Notes under the pieces: model-generated
The model's input: the letters and a program-made list of their open reading frames with translations, nothing else
What the model was told of the DNA's origin: nothing
Database searches by the model: none
Source: Anaerolineae bacterium
Lineage (GTDB): Bacteria; Chloroflexota; Anaerolineae; UBA1429
DNA length: 5,425 nucleotides
Assembly: GCA_016928125.1 (NCBI GenBank)
Contig: JAFGLK010000353.1
Coordinates: forward strand, 1 to 5,425
Direction: 5' to 3'
Program-made: the position numbers and the translations under genes
Shown: positions 1-4,940 of the stretch, one piece after another
Layout of the letters: each line of letters starts with the position of its first letter
Numbering within the stretch: position 1 is the stretch's first letter

Positions 1-292
1 CTTGGCCGGATAGCGGCCCCTCCTCCATGGCGCTGCCGGACCGCGGCGCAGCCTCGGCTCCTGCGAGCGGCTCGCCGGGCGGCTCTTGCGCAAAGGGCGA
101 TAGAACGTCCGCCGCCTCGTCATCCGCATCGTCTGGCGGGATCGTCTCATCCGCCGCGAGGTCCGGCGCGGTGTCCTGCACTACAGGGCCTTCGGACGCC
201 AAAGCCTGGGAACGTACACTCAGCAGATGACCACACCAGGCGCAGTAGCCCGCCCCATCGCGATTATCCCGTTCACATGAGGGACACTTCAT
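1..292 (-). CDS. Zinc-ribbon protein with acidic linker, 3'-truncated by window edge
   Basis: The visible 97 residues begin with a four-cysteine zinc ribbon (C3-x2-C6 and C17-x2-C20, with CAWCGHLL at the second knuckle). From about residue 30 the sequence is low-complexity and rich in Asp, Glu, Ala and Pro, which looks disordered. The C-terminal part lies beyond the left edge, so the main domain cannot be named. The start is the ATG at 290-292, preceded on the minus strand by GGAGGAG (complement of 303-309) ten bases upstream. It lies 55 bp downstream of the kinase gene in the same direction, so co-transcription is likely. The kinase has a similar ribbon before its FHA domain. In related bacteria such ribbons are often fused to PP2C-type phosphatases, kinases or FHA proteins, so a signalling partner of the kinase is a reasonable guess, but only a guess. 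The reading frame is open to the edge. Confidence is good for a real gene and low for any function. Confidence 0.8.
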   Translation of the reverse strand, partial: MKCPSCERDNRDGAGYCAWCGHLLSVRSQALASEGPVVQDTAPDLAADETIPPDDADDEAADVLSPFAQEPPGEPLAGAEAAPRSGSAMEEGPLSGQ

Positions 293-347
293 GGCGCTAC
301 AACTCCTCCACCGTCCAAACTGCCCGAGGCAGGCGCGTCCTGCGCAG

Positions 348-1745
348 CTAGCGAATGCGAAACTCGAGCACCACACGCCCAAGGCGAAGCCTGTCGCCCT
401 GTCGCAGCCAGTAAGGGGCCTGGGGCGTGAGTCGATAGCCATTGATATAGGTGCCATTGGCGCTGTTCAGGTCGATTACCTGATAGCGGCGGCGGCACTC
501 TTGAATGCGCACATGGTTGCGCGAGACATAGCCCTCGGGATCGTAGAAGCTGAGATCAAGATCCACGGGCATGGCTCCCCGCGGCCGCCCGATCAGCACC
601 GCGCTGAGGCCCAGTGGGTACTCCCAGCGAGCCGTCTGGGGCTCGATCAGCGCCAAGACAGGCGGCAGGGGCTGAACAAAAGTATAGCCACAATGGCTGC
701 AGAAGCGAGCTTCCCTGCGATTCACGGCCTGGCAACGCGGGCAAGCCTTGGCGGCCCCCGTGCTCGCCGCTTGGCGCACGGGCGCATCGGCGTGCGGCGG
801 GTCAGGGGACGGCGCATTGGAGAGCCCAGATCCGCTAGGCGCCGAGGTGGCAGGCGCGAGGCCATCCGTCACGGCGCGGCCAGCGCTGCGCGCCTCGACC
901 AGGAGCCGTTCGCGTCGCGGGAGACATGCCAGCAAGGCCTGGCGCATCTCCATTGCGGAGGCATAGCGTGCGTCCCGGTCTATGGCCATGGCCTTGTCAA
1001 TCGCGGCCACGGTCGCGGCTGTGACGGCTGGGTTGTACTGCCCGATCGACACCCGCTCGCCGGGCACAAAGGCCGGCAGAGGGGGCACATTGGTGAGTAA
1101 ATGGTACAGGGTGGCCCCCAGGCCGTAGAGATCGGCTCGTGGGTCGCTCTGCGCCTGGCCCCATTGCTCGGGCGCGGCATAATTCTCGGAACCCATGGCT
1201 ACGGTGTCTTTGCGCTTGCCCCTTTTGTAGACCCTAGCGATGCCAAAGTCAATCAGCTTGATGCGTCCATCCAGAGTCACCATCACATTGCTGGGCTTCA
1301 GATCGCGAAAGATGATCGGTTGCGGACGCGAATGGAGATAGTCAAGCACTGTGCAGATTTGCAGGCCCCAGTCGAGCACCTGCGACTCGAAGAGGGGTGC
1401 CCGGGCCAGGTCGAGCTTGCGGGCCAGAGACTCGCCATGGACGAACTCCATGATCAGATAAGAGCGCCCGCGCTCCTGAAAGTAAGCCCGCACCTGCGGC
1501 AGGTTGGGGTGGTTGAGGCGTACCAGGATATTGGCCTCGCTCTCAAAGAGCTGCTGGGCTTCCTGCAGTGTCGCCGCATCGCGGGTGTCGGCTCTGAGCT
1601 CCTTGAGTGCACAGACGCGGGAGCCACCGCTGGGCAGGAGCTCCTCGGCCTCATACACCCAGGCCATGCCCCCACCCGCTACGAGACGCGTCACGCGGTA
1701 GCGCCCTTTGAGCGTCGTGCCCACAGGCAGGGGCTCTGTATTCAT
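348..1745 (-). CDS. Ser/Thr protein kinase with zinc ribbon and FHA domain
   Basis: This is a eukaryotic-type (Hanks) Ser/Thr kinase of 465 residues. The kinase domain spans about 16-275: glycine-rich loop GGGMAWVY (24-31), ATP-anchoring Lys48 in CALKEL, catalytic loop FRDLKPSN (146-153, Asp148), DFG at 166-168 and APE at 191-193. Thr181 and Ser186 in the activation segment are candidate autophosphorylation sites. A Pro/Ala/Ser-rich linker (about 290-330) leads to a zinc ribbon (C335, C338, C349, C352). A C-terminal FHA phosphothreonine-binding domain follows (about 375-465; G386-R387, SRNH 409-412, NGT 430-432, N435). No membrane segment is visible, so it is probably cytosolic. The FHA domain may bind the kinase's own phosphothreonines or those of a partner. 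The start is uncertain. I chose the ATG at 1743-1745 because family members commonly begin just before this LPVGT-x-LKGRYR segment and a weak GGA lies six bases upstream. The ATG at 1767-1769 would add eight residues. The frame stays open up to a GTG at 1862, but that extension looks unlike protein. The substrate is unknown. Confidence 0.93.
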   Translation of the reverse strand: MNTEPLPVGTTLKGRYRVTRLVAGGGMAWVYEAEELLPSGGSRVCALKELRADTRDAATLQEAQQLFESEANILVRLNHPNLPQVRAYFQERGRSYLIMEFVHGESLARKLDLARAPLFESQVLDWGLQICTVLDYLHSRPQPIIFRDLKPSNVMVTLDGRIKLIDFGIARVYKRGKRKDTVAMGSENYAAPEQWGQAQSDPRADLYGLGATLYHLLTNVPPLPAFVPGERVSIGQYNPAVTAATVAAIDKAMAIDRDARYASAMEMRQALLACLPRRERLLVEARSAGRAVTDGLAPATSAPSGSGLSNAPSPDPPHADAPVRQAASTGAAKACPRCQAVNRREARFCSHCGYTFVQPLPPVLALIEPQTARWEYPLGLSAVLIGRPRGAMPVDLDLSFYDPEGYVSRNHVRIQECRRRYQVIDLNSANGTYINGYRLTPQAPYWLRQGDRLRLGRVVLEFRIR

Positions 1746-2015
1746 GTTGAGTCCAGCTTGTTGCGACATGGTTGACGGCTGATGTGTTGGGTATGATCGC
1801 AAGCGGTTCGTGAACGCACTCTGCAAAGGAGCGACGAGAACGCATCGCATGGTGCGGCCCACTGATTTATCTACGCAACAGGCGCCACCAAGGTTTCGTT
1901 AGGCCCGCCTCGGCCTTGCGTTGCGAGCTCAGATCACCATGGCCGCAGATGTCTGGCTCTTGGATGATTGGGTGTATAATGACGCACCGTCGAGGCGAGG
2001 CAGAAAGGACACACG
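1746..2015. other. Divergent intergenic region between kinase and DUF2007 gene
   Basis: About 270 bp separates two divergently transcribed genes. The rightward half holds a convincing -10 box (1975-1980). On the leftward strand I see no promoter that clearly stands out, only AT-richer patches such as ATAAAT near 1865-1870 (complement) without a good -35 partner. A short inverted repeat (AGGCC 1901-1905 and GGCCT 1912-1916) lies in the middle. Open frames through this stretch lack recognisable protein content. Confidence 0.55.
1953..1980 (+). promoter_or_regulatory. Putative sigma-70-type promoter of the DUF2007/DMT genes
   Basis: A perfect TATAAT occurs at 1975-1980, with an upstream CTGGCT (1953-1958) at 16-bp spacing as a poor -35 match. 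Transcription would begin near 1987, giving a leader of about 30 bases before the ATG at 2016. The -10 box is the strong part of this call and the -35 is weak. Confidence 0.5.
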
Positions 2016-2291
2016 ATGGAAGCACGGGACGATCTGGTGGTGGTCTATATGTCACAAGGCCCACTGGCCGCTGAGGTGGCCAAGGGCAAACTGGAGAGTC
2101 TGGGCATCGCGGCCATGCTGCGCTATGAGGCCATCGGGCGCATCCTCGGCCTGACCGTGGACGGTCTGGGTCGCGTGGAAGTGCTGGTAGCCGCCGATCA
2201 GGTGGATCAGGCCCGCGAGGCGCTGGAAGAGATGCCGGATAGCCTCGACGAGGCCGCACAGGAGCCCTTGAACAACCCGCGATCCGAGTGA
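2016..2291 (+). CDS. Small DUF2007-type (putative signal-transducing) protein
   Basis: The 91-residue product has the outline of the DUF2007 fold. A first beta strand (LVVVYMS, 7-13) is followed by a helix starting GPLAAEVAKGKLESLGI, in which position-specific turnover residues resemble the family pattern of selecting a chain, then LESxGI. A second strand pair (VEVLVAADQ) and a final helix (QAREALEEM) follow, and then an acidic, probably flexible tail. It looks like a ferredoxin-like alpha/beta unit with no membrane segment or catalytic motif. The family is annotated as putative signal transducing on thin grounds, and its real role is not known. The start is supported by AAAGGA at 2004-2009, six bases before the ATG. 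The gene lies 58 bp upstream of the DMT transporter on the same strand and probably shares its transcript. Family assignment comes from pattern recognition, not a profile search. Confidence 0.82.
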   Translation: MEARDDLVVVYMSQGPLAAEVAKGKLESLGIAAMLRYEAIGRILGLTVDGLGRVEVLVAADQVDQAREALEEMPDSLDEAAQEPLNNPRSE

Positions 2292-2349
2292 TCGTCGGCG
2301 TCGCTATTGTTCCGCATGACTGCTTTTTCGGTCGACGAGTGGGAGGACT

Positions 2350-3189
2350 ATGTTCGCTTTGGTGCTCGCCACCTTCTTTTCGGCCAGCTTTGGCCTGGTG
2401 CTGCGCTATGCGCATGGGCAGCGCTGTAACTTGTGGGCCGTGGGGCTCACCAACTACATCGTGGCCACGGCGTTCCATCTCGTGCGTAGCCTGGGGGCTG
2501 GCTCGCTCCGACCGAGCGTGAGCACGGTCATGCTGGGTGTGGTCAGCGGCGTCCTCTATGCGGTGAACTACTGGCTCTACTTCTCGTTGATCCAGCGGCG
2601 AGGGGTGTCGGTGACCACGGCGATTGTGCGGCTGGCCGTCCTGATCCCGATCGGCGCATCGGTCATGCTGTGGAACGAGCGGCCCGAGATGCTGGAGGCG
2701 GCTGGTGTGCTGCTGGCGCTGGCCTCGCTCCCGCTGCTGACGATGGCGCCCGCACCACAGGGTGGTGGGGCCAAGCGTCAGGGGGTGCTGGCCCTGGCCA
2801 TGCTGTTGGGGAGCGGCCTGTCTATGCTGACCGTCGAGGCCTTTGACCAGATCGGCCCCGTCGCGGAGCACGCGCTGTTCCTGGCCCTTCTCTTCGGCAG
2901 CGCCGGCCTGGTAGCGGGCATCGGCTGGCTCAGTCATGGCGCTCGCTTCGCCCGGACCGACCTCCTCCCGGGTGTGGGGCTCGGGCTGTGTAACGCGATC
3001 GCCAATGCGGCGCTGCTCATCGCCCTGCAGCAGCTACCAGGCGTGCTGGTGTTCCCGTTCTACAGCGCGGTGGGGGTCGCCTTTACCTCCATCTTTGCGC
3101 GCCTGGTGTGGCGCGAGCAGATGCGTCGCCAGGAGGTCGCAGGCATGGCTGTGGCTATGCTGGCCGTGGTTTTGATGAACCTGGGCTAA
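2350..3189 (+). CDS. EamA/DMT-superfamily membrane transporter
   Basis: This 279-residue integral membrane protein has about ten predicted hydrophobic helices, roughly at 2-18, 29-46, 58-80, 88-108, 115-133, 145-162, 172-194, 204-226, 231-253 and 262-278. It follows the two-repeat EamA plan of the drug/metabolite transporter superfamily. The repeat ends resemble each other: a helix, then a charged WNERPEMLEAAG (108-119) or WREQMRRQEVAG (254-265), then a closing helix, as is typical of 10-TMS DMT exporters. The length is near the family norm of 280-300. The start ATG at 2350 has GGGAGG at 2341-2346, only three bases away, which is shorter than usual; no better alternative start is visible. The substrate cannot be inferred from sequence, and members export amino acids, nucleobases, drugs or other metabolites. 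It follows the DUF2007 gene by 58 bp with no clear promoter between them. Whether it serves the downstream pterin genes is unknown, since those have their own promoter. Confidence 0.88.
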   Translation: MFALVLATFFSASFGLVLRYAHGQRCNLWAVGLTNYIVATAFHLVRSLGAGSLRPSVSTVMLGVVSGVLYAVNYWLYFSLIQRRGVSVTTAIVRLAVLIPIGASVMLWNERPEMLEAAGVLLALASLPLLTMAPAPQGGGAKRQGVLALAMLLGSGLSMLTVEAFDQIGPVAEHALFLALLFGSAGLVAGIGWLSHGARFARTDLLPGVGLGLCNAIANAALLIALQQLPGVLVFPFYSAVGVAFTSIFARLVWREQMRRQEVAGMAVAMLAVVLMNLG

Positions 3190-3225
3190 CAGCGCGGCGC
3201 GCTCCGAGAGGACGACGGGGGCGTT

Positions 3226-3249
3226 CGCAGCGCGTTGACGGGGGCTGCG
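3226..3249. repeat. Inverted repeat spanning the -35 box of the pterin/folate operon
   Basis: CGCAGC at 3226-3231 is the exact reverse complement of GCTGCG at 3244-3249, with 12 bases between. The -35 hexamer (3235-3240) sits in the centre. This could be an operator half-site pair, but six-base arms are expected by chance fairly often in G+C-rich DNA. Confidence 0.3.
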
Positions 3250-3264
3250 CGCCTGGGCTACTAT
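3235..3264 (+). promoter_or_regulatory. Sigma-70-type promoter of the pterin/folate operon
   Basis: TTGACG (3235-3240) and TACTAT (3259-3264) are separated by 18 bp, each one mismatch or so from TTGACA and TATAAT. Transcription would start near 3271, about 40 bases before the ATG at 3311. The box overlaps the upstream in-frame ATG at 3263, which makes that start unlikely. No convincing terminator separates this promoter from the transporter gene ending at 3189. Confidence 0.65.
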
Positions 3265-3298
3265 GGGGGCGTGGAGACGACGCGTCGACGTGGCGCCA

Positions 3299-3305
3299 GA
3301 GGAGG
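3299..3305 (+). promoter_or_regulatory. Ribosome binding site fixing the pteridine reductase start
   Basis: GAGGAGG lies five bases before the ATG at 3311. It selects that codon over the in-frame ATG at 3263, which has no such site and falls inside the -10 box. Confidence 0.75.
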
Positions 3306-3310
3306 CGGGG

Positions 3311-4039
3311 ATGCAGCTTGAGGGCAAGGTCGCGCTCATCACCGGGGCGGGGGTGCGCATCGGGCGCGCGTTGGCCCTGGCGCTGGCGGAACGGGGTGCG
3401 CGCATCGTCGTGCACTATCATGCCTCGGAAGGCCCGGCGGCGGACGTCGTGCGGCAGATCCAGGCCTTGGGTAGCGAGGGATTGGCCGTCCAGGCCGATC
3501 TGAGCCAGACCGCCAACGTTTGGCCTCTTGTCGAAAAGGGGTCACGCTATTTTGGGCAGCTCGACATCCTGATCAACTCGGCGGCGATCTTCGAGCGCGG
3601 CACGGTGTTGGACACGACCGAACAGAACTGGGATGATCATCTAGCGATCAACCTCAAGGCGCCCTTTTTCCTGTGCCAGGCCTACGCGCAGCAGCTCAAT
3701 CCGGGGCAGCGTGGGCATATCCTTAACATCGCCGATTGGCGCGCCGAGAGGCCCGGTGTGGCGCACATCGCCTACACCTGCGCCAAGGCCGGACTGGTTG
3801 CACTGACCAAGAGCCTGGCTCTGGCCCTGGCGCCCGATGTGCAGGTGAATGCCCTGGCCCCGGGGGCGATCCTGCCGCCGCCCGGGGACGATGGCGGCTA
3901 TTTCGAGAAGCTGGCGGAGCGCATCCCGGCCAAGCGAGTCGGCTCGCCGGCGGAGCTCGTCAAGGCGGCGCTGTTTCTACTGGATTCCGACTTTGTGACA
4001 GGCGAACTGGTGCATGTGACCGGCGGCCAGCATCTCTGA
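3311..4039 (+). CDS. PTR1-like pteridine reductase (SDR superfamily)
   Basis: This 242-residue Rossmann-fold oxidoreductase most likely uses NADPH to reduce dihydropterins or dihydrofolate. It is a short-chain dehydrogenase with two marks of the pteridine reductase (PTR1/FolM) branch. The cofactor motif is TGAGVRIG (11-18), that is TGxxxRxG with Arg16, where ordinary SDRs have TGxxxGxG. The usual catalytic Ser is replaced by Asp142, thirteen residues before Tyr155, with Lys159 completing the D-Y-xxx-K set, as in Leishmania PTR1 (Asp181, Tyr194, Lys198). NIADWRAERP (139-148) and APGAILPP (183-190) also resemble bacterial pteridine reductases. Asn114 of the SDR tetrad is present; the NNAG motif reads NSAA (89-92). 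The protein ends in TGGQHL, like the GGRSL end of the family. Its strong ribosome site and upstream promoter fix the start at 3311. It leads an operon with folB 15 bp downstream, then folK and folE, which supports a pterin substrate. Dihydrofolate versus dihydromonapterin or another pterin cannot be settled from sequence. Confidence 0.9.
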   Translation: MQLEGKVALITGAGVRIGRALALALAERGARIVVHYHASEGPAADVVRQIQALGSEGLAVQADLSQTANVWPLVEKGSRYFGQLDILINSAAIFERGTVLDTTEQNWDDHLAINLKAPFFLCQAYAQQLNPGQRGHILNIADWRAERPGVAHIAYTCAKAGLVALTKSLALALAPDVQVNALAPGAILPPPGDDGGYFEKLAERIPAKRVGSPAELVKAALFLLDSDFVTGELVHVTGGQHL

Positions 4040-4044
4040 GCGAT

Positions 4045-4049
4045 GGGAG
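4045..4049 (+). promoter_or_regulatory. Ribosome binding site fixing the folB start
   Basis: GGGAG ends five bases before the ATG at 4055. The in-frame ATG at 4043 overlaps this site and has no comparable one of its own, so 4055 is the better start. Confidence 0.6.
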
Positions 4050-4054
4050 CCAAG

Positions 4055-4423
4055 ATGACGGATACTATTCTGATCAAAGACCTCTTGTTGCGCACGATCA
4101 TCGGCGTGAACGACGACGAGCGTGAAAAGGTGCAGGATGTGCTCATCAACGTGGCCCTGCAGACCGACACCCGCGCGGCCGGCGCATCGGACCGAATCCA
4201 GGATGCCGTCAACTATCGCACGGTCGCCAAGGAGATCATCGAGCTGGTCGAGCGCTCGCGCTACTATCTCGTGGAAAAGCTGGCCGAGGAGGTCGCCAAG
4301 CTCTGCCTGGCCTATCCCGGCGTTCAAGCGGTCCGCGTGCGCGTGGAAAAGCCCGGCGCGCTGCGTTTTGCGCGCTCGGTAGGCGTCGAGATCGAGCGCC
4401 TTCGCGGGGACCTCGCCGGGTGA
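4055..4423 (+). CDS. folB: Dihydroneopterin aldolase
   Basis: FolB (EC 4.1.2.25) converts 7,8-dihydroneopterin to 6-hydroxymethyl-7,8-dihydropterin and glycolaldehyde in cytosolic folate synthesis; many homologues also epimerise to dihydromonapterin. The 122-residue product matches the usual length of about 120. Family landmarks are clear: TIIGVNDDERE (14-24) carrying the pterin-anchoring Glu22, the NYRT segment (53-56) with Tyr54, LVEKLAEEVA (72-81), and the active-site Lys99 in VEKPGA, followed by the SVGVEIER ending. The enzyme normally forms an octamer with active sites between subunits. An ATG twelve bases earlier (4043) is in frame, but GGGAG favours 4055. The gene lies 15 bp after the pteridine reductase and overlaps folK by four bases (GTGA), so translational coupling is likely. 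FolX (dihydroneopterin triphosphate epimerase) is a related alternative, but the neighbouring folK and folE favour FolB. Confidence 0.95.
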   Translation: MTDTILIKDLLLRTIIGVNDDEREKVQDVLINVALQTDTRAAGASDRIQDAVNYRTVAKEIIELVERSRYYLVEKLAEEVAKLCLAYPGVQAVRVRVEKPGALRFARSVGVEIERLRGDLAG

Positions 4424-4926
4424 CCAAGGTCTTGCTTAGCCTCGGCTCCAATATCGATCCGGTGGCGAATCTGACGGCCGCCGTGCAGCGTATCGCGGAG
4501 CGATTCGAGGTCCTCGGCGTCTCTTCCGTCTATGAGACGGAGCCGGTGCGGCGGCCCGAGCAGCCCTGCTATCTCAACGCAGCCGTGGCCATCGTGTCTG
4601 CGCTAGAGCCGGATGCGCTCAAGCGGGAGCTGCTGGAGATCGAGGCGGCCATGGGCCGCACGCGGGTCGCCGACAAGGATGCGCCGCGCGTGATCGACAT
4701 CGACATCACCCTATATGGTCAGGAAACGGTGCAGATGAGCCAGCGCGGCATCCCGGATCCCGACCTGCTCGAAGGCGCGCATATCGCCAGGCCGGCCGCG
4801 GAGCTGTGGCCAGCGTATCGCCACCCAGAGGACGGCCGCACCCTGGCCGAAATTGCGGAGGCGGTGCCCGACGTCGGCATATGCCTGCGAACCGATATCA
4901 TCCTGTGGTCCCACTCCCAGAAGTGA
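4420..4926 (+). CDS. folK: 6-hydroxymethyl-dihydropterin pyrophosphokinase (HPPK)
   Basis: FolK (EC 2.7.6.3) transfers pyrophosphate from ATP to 6-hydroxymethyl-7,8-dihydropterin, the product of FolB, preparing it for dihydropteroate synthase. The 168-residue chain shows the HPPK core: LSLGSNI (6-12), VYETEPV (37-43), YLNAAV (51-56), MGRTR (78-82), and the signature KDAPRVIDIDI (86-96). Asp93 and Asp95 of that signature correspond to the magnesium-binding pair (Asp95/Asp97 in E. coli), and Arg80, Arg82 and Arg90 fit the catalytic arginines. The position of E. coli His115 appears to be Asp in IPDPDLL, a variant I believe is common outside enterobacteria. The last 16 or so residues (GICLRTDIILWSHSQK) look like an unconserved tail. 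The start is GTG at 4420, whose last two bases lie in the folB stop codon, with GGGGA at 4406-4410 nine bases upstream. FolE follows after 14 bp. Confidence 0.95.
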   Translation: MTKVLLSLGSNIDPVANLTAAVQRIAERFEVLGVSSVYETEPVRRPEQPCYLNAAVAIVSALEPDALKRELLEIEAAMGRTRVADKDAPRVIDIDITLYGQETVQMSQRGIPDPDLLEGAHIARPAAELWPAYRHPEDGRTLAEIAEAVPDVGICLRTDIILWSHSQK

Positions 4927-4940
4927 GAAAGGATTCCGCC

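Noticed and set aside
320..332. Hairpin CTGCC-CGA-GGCAG between the kinase and the zinc-ribbon gene as a terminator
   Set aside because: The stem is only five base pairs and is followed on the minus strand by just three T residues, so it is too weak to call; at most it could cause minor attenuation.
291..1775. Two long plus-strand open frames (291-1100 and 1101-1775) opposite the kinase gene
   Set aside because: The minus-strand frame encodes a complete kinase, zinc ribbon and FHA series; the plus-strand translations show no domain and simply reflect G+C-rich antisense frames.
1901..1916. AGGCC/GGCCT inverted repeat in the divergent intergenic region as an operator
   Set aside because: Five-base arms, not aligned with the -10 box at 1975 or any other promoter I can see, and likely by chance in this composition.
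1867..2937. A 356-codon minus-strand open frame across the intergenic region, DUF2007 and transporter genes
   Set aside because: Its translation is rich in Gln, His, Arg and Pro with no recognisable fold, and it lies opposite two well-supported plus-strand genes.
3191..3203. AGCGC-GGC-GCGCT hairpin after the transporter gene as a terminator
   Set aside because: Five-base-pair stem with no T run, in sequence where such short G+C palindromes are common.
3263..3310. N-terminal extension of the pteridine reductase from the ATG at 3263
   Set aside because: That ATG lies within the -10 box of the promoter and lacks a ribosome site, whereas GAGGAGG sits five bases before the ATG at 3311, which also matches the family's usual N-terminus.
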